This document shows, one piece after another, positions 22,960 through 30,264 of a DNA stretch of 30,264 nt (position 1 is its first letter; the number at the start of each line of letters is the position of its first letter). The stretch lies in contig JAUMMZ010000040.1 in assembly GCA_031296755.1 (NCBI GenBank), positions 1 to 30,264 of the forward strand. The letters run 5' to 3'. Both the position numbers and the translations under genes were made by a program. The notes under the pieces are model-generated. The model saw only the letters and a program-made list of their open reading frames with translations, was not told the DNA's origin and did no database searches. This stretch comes from Collinsella sp. (lineage in GTDB: Bacteria > Actinomycetota > Coriobacteriia > Coriobacteriales > Coriobacteriaceae).

Positions 22960-24180
22960 TTACTCAGTCGTCGACGAATCGTCGGTCGAGCTCTTGGTGA
23001 CGCCCTTCAGACTCACGTTATAGGGTACGTCCTTGGGCATGGGGTTGACGGTAATGTCGGCGTCCTTCTTGTACTGCTCCAGCCACTCGCTGTATGCAGT
23101 ACTGGCCGCCTGCGTCTTCACCACGTTGGAGACGTACTTCTTGATGGCCTTGGGCACCTGGTTGATGTCATCGACCTGATTATCGACATGGAAGCAGTCA
23201 GTACACTTGATGATGTGGTAACCATAGGTCGACTCGACGACTTCGCTCACGTCGCCCTTGTTGAGCCCCTCGAGCGCCGTCTGGTAGCTGTCGACGAAAG
23301 TGGTGAGCTTATCCCAGCCCACATCGCCCTTCTTCTCCTTGGAACCGGTGTCCTCGGAGTACTGCTCAACGGCGTCCTCAAAGCTCAGCTCACCGGAGTT
23401 GATCTTGTCCAGGCACTCCTGTGCCTTGGCCTTGGCGGCAGCCTTGTCCTCGTCGGAAGCGTCGGAATCAACCTTGATCAGGATGTTCGACGAGCGGCGA
23501 GCATCGTTGTAGTTAGACAGGTTCTCGTTGATGTAATCGACGATCTCGCTGTCCTTGGGCTTGCTGGTGGGCGCCACGGCATCCTTGAGTTTCTGTTGCG
23601 CCAGACTCTCCTTGAGCGAGTCCTTGTAGGTGTCCTCGGTATAGCCGTAGGTTTTGAGGGTCTTCTTAAAGGCCTTGGCACCGCCCGCGCTCTTGCACGC
23701 GTCCTTCCAAGCCTTCTCGACCTCCTCATCCGACACCGTCACGCCGTTCTCCTTCTGTGCCTGTTGAAGCAGAATCTGCTGCGTGTAGGAGTCGATGAGC
23801 TGCTTGCGGTACTTCTTGGGCGTGAGGTCGTTGTCAACCAGATACTGCGCCCAGTCCTTGTCCTTGGTGTAGCCGTAGGACGTGCGCATGCTCATGATCT
23901 GCTTGGTCACGGTGTCCTCGGTGAGGTTGGTGCCGTTGATAGTAGCAGCAACACCGCCGGTCAGCTTGTAGCCCGAGGTGTCCTCGGCCTGCGACATAAG
24001 GCCGGAGCACGCCATGGCCGAGACGGAAAGCAGCATCGCCAGCACGCCGATGACCACCAGGACGATCTTGACGGTCTTAGACACGTACGTCTTGCGCTGC
24101 TTCTTGCGAGAGCTGGAGGCAGCGCGGGCCTGCTGCTCGGGCGTCGGCGCGGCCTCGGAGTTCTTTTTCTTATTTGCCAT
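22960..24180 (-). CDS. Membrane-anchored parvulin-type peptidyl-prolyl isomerase (PrsA/SurA-like)
   Basis: A 406-residue extracytoplasmic foldase. Residues about 37-65 are a cationic tail followed by a membrane segment (VKIVLVVIGVLAMLLSVSAM). A Cys follows (AMAC), but the lipobox is not canonical, so a signal anchor is as likely as a lipoprotein. Next is a SurA-type N-terminal domain with many Lys, then a parvulin domain (SSNILIKV, GDVGWDKLTTFVDSYQTAL, STYGYHIIKCTD). The C-terminus is Ser/Thr/Asp-rich. GAAAGG lies 6 bases before ATG 24180; a frame extension to 24279 runs through a repeat and is not used. Confidence 0.9.
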   Translation of the reverse strand: MANKKKNSEAAPTPEQQARAASSSRKKQRKTYVSKTVKIVLVVIGVLAMLLSVSAMACSGLMSQAEDTSGYKLTGGVAATINGTNLTEDTVTKQIMSMRTSYGYTKDKDWAQYLVDNDLTPKKYRKQLIDSYTQQILLQQAQKENGVTVSDEEVEKAWKDACKSAGGAKAFKKTLKTYGYTEDTYKDSLKESLAQQKLKDAVAPTSKPKDSEIVDYINENLSNYNDARRSSNILIKVDSDASDEDKAAAKAKAQECLDKINSGELSFEDAVEQYSEDTGSKEKKGDVGWDKLTTFVDSYQTALEGLNKGDVSEVVESTYGYHIIKCTDCFHVDNQVDDINQVPKAIKKYVSNVVKTQAASTAYSEWLEQYKKDADITVNPMPKDVPYNVSLKGVTKSSTDDSSTTE

Positions 24181-24255
24181 AGTTGGCCTTTCGCATAACG
24201 AATCGAACAAACGCCATTGTGTCACAACGCGGACCCCGCGGCACACCTGGCACAT

Positions 24256-24298
24256 GGGGGACAAGTTAATCTGCACCATTTTGGTGCAAAGGGGACAG
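24256..24298. repeat. GGGGAC-type repeat between EIIA and foldase genes
   Basis: GGGGGACAAG (24256-24265) and GGGGACAG (24291-24298) flank a hairpin, GCACC-ATTTT-GGTGC (24273-24287). It starts shortly after the EIIA stop (24316) and precedes the foldase gene. Confidence 0.7.
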
Positions 24299-24315
24299 CT
24301 CTGGCAGCCGGCACC

Positions 24316-24780
24316 TTAGAAGTGACGGCGGATGGCGTCGACCATGCCCTGGGGCGTGGTCTGGCCGAGCACGTCGGCTGCGGCATCGGCGCCCATAAAG
24401 ATGTTCATGAGTGCCTGCAGGGCCTCGACCTGGCCGCCCGGCTCGGCAATACCCAAATTGATGACGATCTGCGCCGGCACCGGAGCGCCCATGCCAGCCA
24501 TAGCGTTAAATGTCACGGGCGCGGCGGGCTTCACCACCGCGATATAGGGCTTGGCCACAAACCCCGGATCGGTATGCGGAATGGCAATGTTTGCCGCCGG
24601 CATGGCAAGGCCCGTGGGATAGGCATCCTCGCGCGTGAGAACGGCGTCGAGCCAACCGTCGGCAATGTAGCCACGTGGTGCAAGCTCGCCCTCGAGCCGC
24701 GCAAACACCTCATCCGGCGTCGCACACTCCCAATCAAAAAACACCAGCTCAGGCGTAAACAGCGCTTCGTTATCCGCCAT
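24316..24780 (-). CDS. PTS sugar transporter subunit IIA (fructose/galactitol type), orphan
   Basis: A 154-residue EIIA domain of the PTS_EIIA_2 family. The phospho-accepting residue is His69 in ANIAIPHTD, preceded by the typical GLAMPAAN turn. The C-terminus ends QGMVDAIRRHF, family-like. It would receive phosphate from HPr and pass it to an EIIB, but no EIIB, EIIC or sugar enzyme gene is nearby. It may act with a distant permease or in regulation. GAGAGGTG lies about 6 bases before the ATG. Confidence 0.9.
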   Translation of the reverse strand: MADNEALFTPELVFFDWECATPDEVFARLEGELAPRGYIADGWLDAVLTREDAYPTGLAMPAANIAIPHTDPGFVAKPYIAVVKPAAPVTFNAMAGMGAPVPAQIVINLGIAEPGGQVEALQALMNIFMGADAAADVLGQTTPQGMVDAIRRHF

Positions 24781-24806
24781 GCGCTCACCTCTCTCACCTA
24801 GCCATC

Positions 24807-24843
24807 GGGGACGTTCTTAAATGACTAGTCGTTAAAGAACGTC
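24807..24843. repeat. GGGGAC-type palindrome between purN and EIIA genes
   Basis: GGGGACGTTCTTAAATGACT (24807-24826) is followed by a near-perfect inverse half ending GAACGTC; 15 of 17 pairs match. It shares CAT-GGGGAC and TTAAATGA with the perfect repeat at 22322-22386. Confidence 0.8.
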
Positions 24844-24857
24844 GCAGGTGACTACCC

Positions 24858-24900
24858 AAAACAAAAGGTGGCCACGCGCGCCTTGGCGCCAATGACCACC
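24858..24900 (-). terminator. Terminator of the purFMN genes
   Basis: On the minus strand GGTGGTCA pairs with TGGCCACC around a GC-rich loop, followed by TTTTGTTTT. It lies 33 bases beyond the purN stop. Confidence 0.85.
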
Positions 24901-24932
24901 CTGACTACTCGGCTAAATTGTACTGTGCGCCG

Positions 24933-25634
24933 CTAGCCGCGAGGCGCGTCAATTGCGACCTTGCCGCTCTCCAGCACGTGGACGCGGCCGTCGGCGAGCA
25001 TTTGCACGACCTCGGGATACAGCACGTGCTCAATCGCGTGGATGTGCTCCTCGAGCGTGTCGACGTCCCAGCTCTCCTCAACAGCCAGCGCACGCTGGGC
25101 GATGATGGGGCCGTTGTCGTAGATCTCGTTGGCAAAGTGCACGGTCACGCCGGTCACCTTGACGCCGCGAGCAAACGCATCGTCGATCGCATGGGCGCCG
25201 GTAAAGCTCGGCAGCAGCGCCGGATGTAGGTTGACCACGCGATTGGGAAACGCTGCTAGCAGCGGCGTGTGCACCATGCGCATATAGCCGGCCATCACCA
25301 CGTACTCGCAACCGCGTTCGAGCAGCTCATGCGCGATAATCTCGTCAGCTGCGATGGGGTCAGCATAGACATCCTTGGACAGCGTGAGCGTCTGGATGCC
25401 CGCACGCTCGGCACGCTGCAGGCCCTTGGCCGAAGGACGGCTCGACACCACAAGCTCAATCGAGGCGTTGAGCTTGCCGGCGGCGATCAGGTCGATCAGC
25501 GCCTGCAGGTTGGTACCCGAACCGCTGATGAGCACGCCGATCTTGAGCGGCTCGGCCGTATCGGTACCGGTCGGACGGGTGTAGGGCACAAAGCCCAGGC
25601 CCTCGGCGGCAGCCATCTGCTCGTTAGCGCTCAT
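24933..25634 (-). CDS. purN: Phosphoribosylglycinamide formyltransferase
   Basis: Transfers a formyl group from 10-formyl-THF to GAR in purine synthesis. The 233-residue protein has KIGVLISGSGTNLQALID, VVSSRPSAKGLQRAERAGI, VMAGYMRMV, the catalytic Asn/His in NLHPALLPSFTGAHAI and VHFANEIYDNGPIIAQR. The first 30 residues form an extension before the usual family start. The ATG is 11 bases inside the purM gene, so translation is coupled. Confidence 0.95.
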   Translation of the reverse strand: MSANEQMAAAEGLGFVPYTRPTGTDTAEPLKIGVLISGSGTNLQALIDLIAAGKLNASIELVVSSRPSAKGLQRAERAGIQTLTLSKDVYADPIAADEIIAHELLERGCEYVVMAGYMRMVHTPLLAAFPNRVVNLHPALLPSFTGAHAIDDAFARGVKVTGVTVHFANEIYDNGPIIAQRALAVEESWDVDTLEEHIHAIEHVLYPEVVQMLADGRVHVLESGKVAIDAPRG

Positions 25635-26727
25635 CGGAGTACACGACCTTACCGGAACCCTCGACGCACTCGCCCACGCGGAACGGCTTCTCGCCCAGCG
25701 CGACCAGAGCCTCGGTCACGGCAGCCTCGTCCTCGGGGGCGACGATCAGGCACAGGCCGACGCCCATGTTGAAGGTCTTGCACGCCTCATTGGGCGCGAG
25801 CTCGGCCTGACGCGACACGTAGGTGATGACGGGCGGAACATCCCAGCCCATCTCGGCGCCATTGCGGATGACCACGGCATCGACGTCGTCGGCGAGCGCG
25901 CGGTTGAGGTTCTCGGTAATACCGCCGCCGGTGATATGGGCAATGGCATGAACGTTGGCGCCACCGCGGAGCAGCTCCAGAATCGGCTTGACGTAGATGC
26001 GCGTGGGAGCCAGCAGAGCGTCGGCCAGCGAAGCACCGCCGAGCTCCTCGAGCGGACGGCTTAGCTCCTCGGCCTTAGCGGCGGCCTCGGGCGTGCCCGG
26101 CTTGATGCCGTCGACACCGATAACCTTGCGCACGAGCGAGTAGCCGTTGGAGTGCACGCCGGTGGAGGGCAGGCCCAGGATCACATCGCTGGGGCGAACG
26201 TTCGCGGGGTCGAGCATCTTGGGACGATCGACAACACCCACGGTAAAGCCGGCGAGGTCGTAATCGGCGGGAGCCATGACGCCCGGGTGCTCGGCCATCT
26301 CGCCGCCCACGAGCGCGCAGCCCGCGAGCTTGCAGCCGTCGGCCACGCCCTTGATGATCTTTGCCATGTGCTCGGCCTCAATGTGACCGATGGCAACGTA
26401 ATCCAGGAAGAACAGCGGCTCGGCGCCCGAAGCCAAAATGTCATTGACGCACATGGCGACCAGGTCCTGGCCCACCGTCTCGTGACGGTCCATAATCTGG
26501 GCGAGCACAAGCTTGGTGCCCACGCCGTCGGTGCCGCTGATCAGGATCGGGTCTTCCATATCCTTGAGCGCGGCGGCCGAGAACAGGCCACCAAAGCCAC
26601 CGATGCCGCCGATAACCTCGGGGCGGTTGGTGTCCTTGACCATCTGCTTAATAGCGTCGACGGCGCGGCCACCCTCGGCGGTATCGACGCCGGCGTCCTC
26701 GTACGTCACATGCTTGCTGTCGCTCAT
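25624..26727 (-). CDS. purM: Phosphoribosylformylglycinamidine cyclo-ligase (AIR synthetase)
   Basis: Closes the imidazole ring in purine synthesis using ATP. The 367-residue protein has the family layout: VTYEDAGVD, GGIGGFGGLF, ISGTDGVGTKLVLA (ATP-binding), MCVNDILASGAEPLFFLDYVA, GCALVGGEMAEHPG and HITGGGITENLNRAL. GGAAGG lies 5 bases before the ATG. It overlaps purN by 11 bases. A 157-base gap with a 48-bp repeat separates it from purF. Confidence 0.95.
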   Translation of the reverse strand: MSDSKHVTYEDAGVDTAEGGRAVDAIKQMVKDTNRPEVIGGIGGFGGLFSAAALKDMEDPILISGTDGVGTKLVLAQIMDRHETVGQDLVAMCVNDILASGAEPLFFLDYVAIGHIEAEHMAKIIKGVADGCKLAGCALVGGEMAEHPGVMAPADYDLAGFTVGVVDRPKMLDPANVRPSDVILGLPSTGVHSNGYSLVRKVIGVDGIKPGTPEAAAKAEELSRPLEELGGASLADALLAPTRIYVKPILELLRGGANVHAIAHITGGGITENLNRALADDVDAVVIRNGAEMGWDVPPVITYVSRQAELAPNEACKTFNMGVGLCLIVAPEDEAAVTEALVALGEKPFRVGECVEGSGKVVYSDER

Positions 26728-26839
26728 CTGAGCCTTCCTCTCCCACTACCGTGGCGCCGCGCGGGCGCCAAACGGTGCTCATAGTTGCGTTCATTTCGGC
26801 GCACGCCATAACAGCACGCGCCGTCATATCAACAAAACA

Positions 26840-26887
26840 GCAGGTAAAACCTACCAAAATAAACCTGTCCCCACATGGCAGGTTTTA
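26840..26887 (-). repeat. 48-bp stop-codon repeat, copy at purF
   Basis: On the minus strand it starts TAAAACCTGCCATG, where TAA is the purF stop, then GGGGACAGGTTTATTTTGG and ends GGTTTTACCTGC. It is the same length as the pth copy and matches it at 41 of 48 positions. AAAACCTGCC can pair with GGTAGGTTTT. Confidence 0.9.
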
Positions 26888-28555
26888 GGCCTCGCCGTGC
26901 TCCTCTTCCCAGCTGCGGTCATCGTATTTCTCGACCACGGCGTCGTCGTCAAAATGCAGCGGCTTATCCAGGTTGCGGGGCTTAAAGCCCTCCATGAACT
27001 TGTCGCGGCCAAAGCTCTCGGGAATCGCCACGGGGTAGCGTCCGGTAAAGCACGCATCGCAGTAGCCGCCCTTGGGCATGACCTTCAGCAGGCCCTCGAC
27101 CGAAAGGAAGGCCAGCGAATCGGCGCCGATGTACTCGCAGATCTCCTCGACCGTCTTGTTGGCGCTGATGAGCTGCGACTGCACGTCGGTATCGATACCG
27201 TAGAAGCACGGCCAGATGACCTCGGGCGAGTTGATGCGGATGTGAATCTCCTTGGCGCCGGCGTTGCGCAGCATCTTGACGAGCTGCACCATGGTGGTGC
27301 CGCGCACGATGGAGTCGTCGATGACGACCAGGCGCTTGCCCTCGATGTTGTCGCGCAGCGGATTGAGCTTCATGCGCACGCCCATGGCTCGCAGCTCCTG
27401 CGTGGGCTCGATAAACGTACGGCCCACATAACGATTCTTGATGAGGCCCTCGCCAAAGGGAATGCCGCTCTCGTGCGAATAGCCCTCCGCGGGCGGCAGG
27501 CCGGAGTCGGGCACGCCGATGACCAGGTCGGCCTCGACGGGCTCCTCATGTGCCAGCTGACGACCCATGTCATAACGGCAAGCGTAGACACTCTTGCCGT
27601 TCATGATGGAGTCGGGGCGAGCGAAGTAGACCTGCTCAAAGATGCAGTTAGCAGGCTCTTCGGCGGCAGGCACGCCCTGCTCGGACACAAGGCCCTCGGC
27701 GCTGATGCGCAAAATCTCACCGGGACGGACGTCGCGGACGTACTCGGCGCCCACGATATCGAGTGCACAGGTCTCAGAAGCGACGACCCAGCCGCCGGCG
27801 CGGGTGACATGGGTGGCAGCGTCGACCGTCGCGGCGTCGTCTTGCGACGGCAGTTGCGAAACGGAAGCGGCATCGGCCTGGTCCAGGCCCTCGTCCACGA
27901 GCTTGCCCAGCACCAGCGGGCGAATGCCATGCGGATCGCGGAATGCGTAGAGCGCCTGCTCGTTGATGAGCGTCATGGCGTAGCCGCCGCGCACGAGCTC
28001 CATGGTCTTACGAATGCCCTCGCGCAGGTGGCCCGTACGCTGGGTAAAGTAGCCGATGAGTTTGGTCGCGACCTCGGAATCCGAGTTGGAGAGGAACGGC
28101 ACGCCCAGCTCGATCAGCTGGCGGCGCAGCTCGTCGGTGTTGACGAGGGTGCCGTTGTGCGCGAGCGCGATAATGACGCTATTGATGGTAGAGAGGTGCG
28201 GCTGAGAGGCTTCCCAGCTCTTGGCGCCGGCGGTGCCGTAGCGCACATGACCCACGGCCAGCTGACCGGAGAGCGTCGACAAGTCGGCATTGGAGAACAC
28301 GCGGTCGAGCAGGCCCAGATCCTTGCGGACCATAACCGTACCGCCGTCACCAACAGCGATTCCCGCCGATTCTTGGCCACGGTGCTGCAGTGCACGCAGG
28401 CCAAAGTACGTCAGTCGAGCCACGTCGCGATCGGGCGCCCAGACACCAAAAACGCCGCATTCCTCATGCAGCTGGTCAGAGTCCGGATCATACGTCGACA
28501 TGGCGTTCACCTGTCCCGCGGCGCGCTCGGCCGCGCGGATGGTTTCTTGAGACAT
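26885..28555 (-). CDS. purF: Amidophosphoribosyltransferase
   Basis: First committed step of purine synthesis: replaces the pyrophosphate of PRPP with the amide nitrogen of Gln. The N-terminal glutaminase begins at nucleophile Cys33 (EECGVFG) and has RALQHRGQESAGI, GHVRYGTAG and LAHNGTLVN. The PRPP site is VVIDDSIVRGTT. Four Cys (NCIFEQ, WPCFYG, YCDACF) suggest the [4Fe-4S] form. The propeptide before Cys33 has 32 residues, much longer than the 11 of B. subtilis PurF. An extra acidic loop of about 33 residues (220-253) lies in the glutaminase domain. GAGGGG lies 7 bases before the ATG. It lies upstream of purM in the same direction. Confidence 0.95.
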   Translation of the reverse strand: MSQETIRAAERAAGQVNAMSTYDPDSDQLHEECGVFGVWAPDRDVARLTYFGLRALQHRGQESAGIAVGDGGTVMVRKDLGLLDRVFSNADLSTLSGQLAVGHVRYGTAGAKSWEASQPHLSTINSVIIALAHNGTLVNTDELRRQLIELGVPFLSNSDSEVATKLIGYFTQRTGHLREGIRKTMELVRGGYAMTLINEQALYAFRDPHGIRPLVLGKLVDEGLDQADAASVSQLPSQDDAATVDAATHVTRAGGWVVASETCALDIVGAEYVRDVRPGEILRISAEGLVSEQGVPAAEEPANCIFEQVYFARPDSIMNGKSVYACRYDMGRQLAHEEPVEADLVIGVPDSGLPPAEGYSHESGIPFGEGLIKNRYVGRTFIEPTQELRAMGVRMKLNPLRDNIEGKRLVVIDDSIVRGTTMVQLVKMLRNAGAKEIHIRINSPEVIWPCFYGIDTDVQSQLISANKTVEEICEYIGADSLAFLSVEGLLKVMPKGGYCDACFTGRYPVAIPESFGRDKFMEGFKPRNLDKPLHFDDDAVVEKYDDRSWEEEHGEA

Positions 28556-28596
28556 GGCATCCCCTCAGAGCCTCGTATTTTGGCGTTACCCGCCTT

Positions 28597-28602
28597 ATTA
28601 TA
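28597..28602 (-). promoter_or_regulatory. Candidate -10 box for purF
   Basis: TATAAT on the minus strand lies about 42 bases before the purF start. The region 17 bases upstream is GC-rich with no -35 match, so an activator or extended promoter would be needed. No purine riboswitch is recognisable. The rest of the purF/CmpB gap (to 28840) holds a GTTGGGGATTGC-AAAGTT-GCAATT hairpin (about 28740) and a CCTAG/CTAGG palindrome (28807-28820). Confidence 0.4.
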
Positions 28603-28840
28603 CGCACGGCGCGACGCGCTCCCCAGCGCATGAGCAGCGCTTTTTAAAAGCCCACCGAGCTAATAATCCGTTTTGCGGCCAAACATTTTATTGGTCTGCC
28701 CAGTGCAAGCGCCCGCGCCCCCATATGGCCGCCGCGTCCACCGTTGGGGATTGCAAAGTTGCAATTGGGACGTTCGTCCTGTCTTTTAGCAGGTCGGCGG
28801 CGTATCCTAGTAACCTAGGACAAAGCGAGAAAGGTTCTGT

Positions 28841-30070
28841 ATGGATCGAAACGAACTCGACCCCAGCGTCCCCAGCGCCACGGAGGTCAAGAAGATTCCC
28901 CTCATCATTAAAGTGTACGCCGTCCTGTGCATCCTGTCCGGCGTGGGCACACTCCCGTCGGTCGCCGTCTTTATGTGGCAGGTCATCACCGCACTCATTA
29001 ACGGCAACGCCGCCGCTAAACTCGGTGATAACACCCTGGTCGCGGTTGGCCTTATCGTCGCCGGCATTATGCTCTCGGCGGCAAGCGCGATCATCTTGAT
29101 CGTCTTTGGCCTGGACCTCATCAAGGACCAGCGGCGCAATGCCGCCCGCCTGTCTTACGTCCTCATCGCATTTACCGTCGTGGAGCTTTTAGTTGACGTG
29201 ATGCTCCAGGGTATCGGACCCTTCCTGCTGCGCCCCGCCATTCAGCTCGGTATCCTCATTGCGCTGTCGGTCACCGTCGACCCCACGCTACGCCAGGAGC
29301 GCGAACTGCAGCGCCGTCTGCAAGAGATGCTCGACCGCGATGCCGCCGCCGAGGGGATGCTCGGCCGCGACGAAACCGGCGAGGGCTACATCAAGCTCAA
29401 CTACTTCAACCTGTTCTGGGTATTCTTCGTCTGCAGCGTGTTAGGTCTCATTCTCGAGGAAGTCTGGCATATGGTCGTCGTCGATCCCGGCGTCTATCAG
29501 GACCGTGCCGGTATGCTATTTGGCCCCTTTAGCCCCATCTACGGATTTGGCGCGGTGCTCATGACCATGGCGCTCAACCGCTTCTATAAAAAGAATCCTC
29601 TGATCATTTTCCTGGTAAGTGCCCTGATCGGCGGCGCTTTCGAGGTGTTTGTAGGCTGGTTTATGCAGACCTCATTTGGCGTGGTGTCGTGGAGCTACTC
29701 GCACATGAAACTGTTCGGCATGCCCGACCCACTCGCCGTCCTTACGGGCGGACGCACCTGTACGGGCTTTGCCTGCCTGTGGGGCCTGGGTGGCCTTATC
29801 TGGATCAAGCTGCTGCTGCCGAGGCTGCTCAAGCTCATCAACATGATTCCGTGGAAAAGCCGCTACTCGGCTACCGTCATCTTTACCGTCATTATGCTGG
29901 CCGACGGCGTCATGACGCTACAGTCGCTCGACTACTGGTACCAGCGCGTCAACGGCACGGAGCCGGATATTCCCGTCGCGCAGTTCTACGGCAAGTATTT
30001 CGATAACGATTACATGGAGAACCGCTTCCAGAGCATGACCATGAGCCCCAAGGATGCGACGCGCGTGTAG
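28841..30070 (+). CDS. Membrane protein with C-terminal CmpB-like (putative ABC type IV) domain
   Basis: A 409-residue protein with about nine membrane segments. Residues 20-145 form a separate four-helix N-terminal part, followed by a charged coiled stretch (RQERELQRRLQEML). Residues about 185-380 match the CmpB-like family (DUF1113 type): LGLILEEVWHMVV, RAGMLFGPFSPIYGFGAVLM, GAFEVFVGWFMQ and GFACLWGLGGLIWIK. The family is called a putative ABC transporter by name only; no ATPase gene is adjacent, and function is unknown. GAGAAAGG lies 6 bases before the ATG. It is divergent from purF. Confidence 0.85.
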   Translation: MDRNELDPSVPSATEVKKIPLIIKVYAVLCILSGVGTLPSVAVFMWQVITALINGNAAAKLGDNTLVAVGLIVAGIMLSAASAIILIVFGLDLIKDQRRNAARLSYVLIAFTVVELLVDVMLQGIGPFLLRPAIQLGILIALSVTVDPTLRQERELQRRLQEMLDRDAAAEGMLGRDETGEGYIKLNYFNLFWVFFVCSVLGLILEEVWHMVVVDPGVYQDRAGMLFGPFSPIYGFGAVLMTMALNRFYKKNPLIIFLVSALIGGAFEVFVGWFMQTSFGVVSWSYSHMKLFGMPDPLAVLTGGRTCTGFACLWGLGGLIWIKLLLPRLLKLINMIPWKSRYSATVIFTVIMLADGVMTLQSLDYWYQRVNGTEPDIPVAQFYGKYFDNDYMENRFQSMTMSPKDATRV

Positions 30071-30129
30071 CGCCACGCAATGCCGAGATTATCCAACGCA
30101 CAGAAAAGCCCGCTGGCAGACTGTGAACT

Positions 30130-30163
30130 GCCTCCCATTTCTTGGACATGAGAAATGGGAGGC
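30130..30163 (+). promoter_or_regulatory. Stem-loop that hides the transposase ribosome binding site
   Basis: GCCTCCCATTTCT (30130-30142) pairs perfectly with AGAAATGGGAGGC (30151-30163), with an 8-base loop. GGGAGG, the only good ribosome site for the ATG at 30171, lies in the 3' arm. TTTCTTT follows, so the stem may also stop transcripts entering from outside. This fits the known protection of transposase genes from read-through expression. Confidence 0.7.
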
Positions 30164-30170
30164 TTTCTTT

Positions 30171-30264
30171 ATGCGCGTTGATTTGAGGGTGAAGCATGAT
30201 GTCGAGGCCAGGAAGGCGGCCATAGGGCTCTTCGAGCTCGGACGCGGGTATAAATCTGCCGCGA
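30171..30264 (+). CDS. IS3-family transposase OrfA, N-terminal part (cut by window end)
   Basis: The first 31 codons read MRVDLRVKHDVEARKAAIGL and on, with LFELGRGYKSAA, a helix-turn-helix start typical of IS150/IS3 OrfA proteins that bind the IS ends. The reading frame is open at the window edge, so length and integrity are unknown. Confidence 0.75.
   Translation, partial: MRVDLRVKHDVEARKAAIGLFELGRGYKSAA

Larger units (their letters stand above)
30124..30264 (+). mobile_element. Left end of an IS3-family (IS150-type) insertion sequence, partial
   Basis: The start TGAACTGCCTCCCATTTCTT, then GGACA, resembles the IS150 left terminal repeat (TGTACTGCACCCATTTTG...). It is followed by the hairpin and the transposase OrfA start. 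The right end and second ORF lie beyond the window. The 50 bases before it end in AAAAGCCCGCTGGCAG, which looks like half of a terminator for the upstream membrane-protein gene. Confidence 0.75.

Noticed and set aside
26897..28633. 578-codon open frame antisense to purF
   Set aside because: Composition is that of reversed purF codons and no domain is recognisable; purF motifs are complete.

Overview
The window looks like chromosomal DNA from a high-GC Coriobacteriia member, most probably Collinsella or a close relative. I infer this from the GC-rich codon use, the AGGAGG-type ribosome binding sites, the anaerobe-type NfnAB transhydrogenase, the ECF-type vitamin transporter and the dense intergenic palindromes. 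No marker gene fixes the species. Almost all the genes are housekeeping genes. The unusual content sits between them: several separate families of palindromes and inverted repeats, two accessory insertions with their own repeats, and pieces of insertion sequences at both window edges.

Layout. Bases 1-460: a probable IS200/IS605-type right end, then an initiator tRNA-Met on the minus strand with its own promoter and terminator. Bases 456-3484: coaX faces a divergent biotin-ligase-like gene. Between them sits an AAA ATPase/DUF4143 gene bracketed by three copies of a 41-bp palindrome. Bases 3485-7029: a fused dihydropteroate synthase-HPPK gene with a very large low-complexity insertion, a Sir2 deacylase, and exonuclease III on the plus strand. 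Bases 7179-10433: an ECF transporter operon (EcfT, a fused double ATPase, an S component). The linker of the ATPase carries an in-frame repeat-like insert.

Bases 10624-15774: glmU, prs and pth, a gene order also known from Bacillus. Between prs and pth lies a nuclease-like gene flanked by two 204-bp elements that share terminal inverted repeats. Bases 16149-18388: nfnA-nfnB. Bases 18513-22214: a cytidylate-kinase-like gene and a four-gene polar amino-acid ABC importer whose binding protein has a Tat-type lipoprotein signal. Bases 22462-24780: a YqeY-type protein, a membrane-anchored parvulin-type foldase and a lone PTS EIIA. Bases 24933-28555: purF-purM-purN. Bases 28841-30070: a CmpB-like membrane protein. 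Bases 30124-30264: the left end of an IS3-family (IS150-type) element that runs off the window.

How it works together. prs makes PRPP, which purF uses to start purine synthesis; purM and purN continue that pathway. FolP/FolK make folate, whose formyl form is the PurN co-substrate. GlmU feeds cell-wall synthesis, CoaX coenzyme A, and NfnAB balances NADH, NADPH and ferredoxin. The hunt points to repeat biology rather than one large new system. The best leads are the ATPase with its palindromes, the nuclease gene between paired inverted-repeat elements, the 48-bp element that supplies the stop codons of pth and purF, and the repeat-derived peptide in the ECF ATPase.
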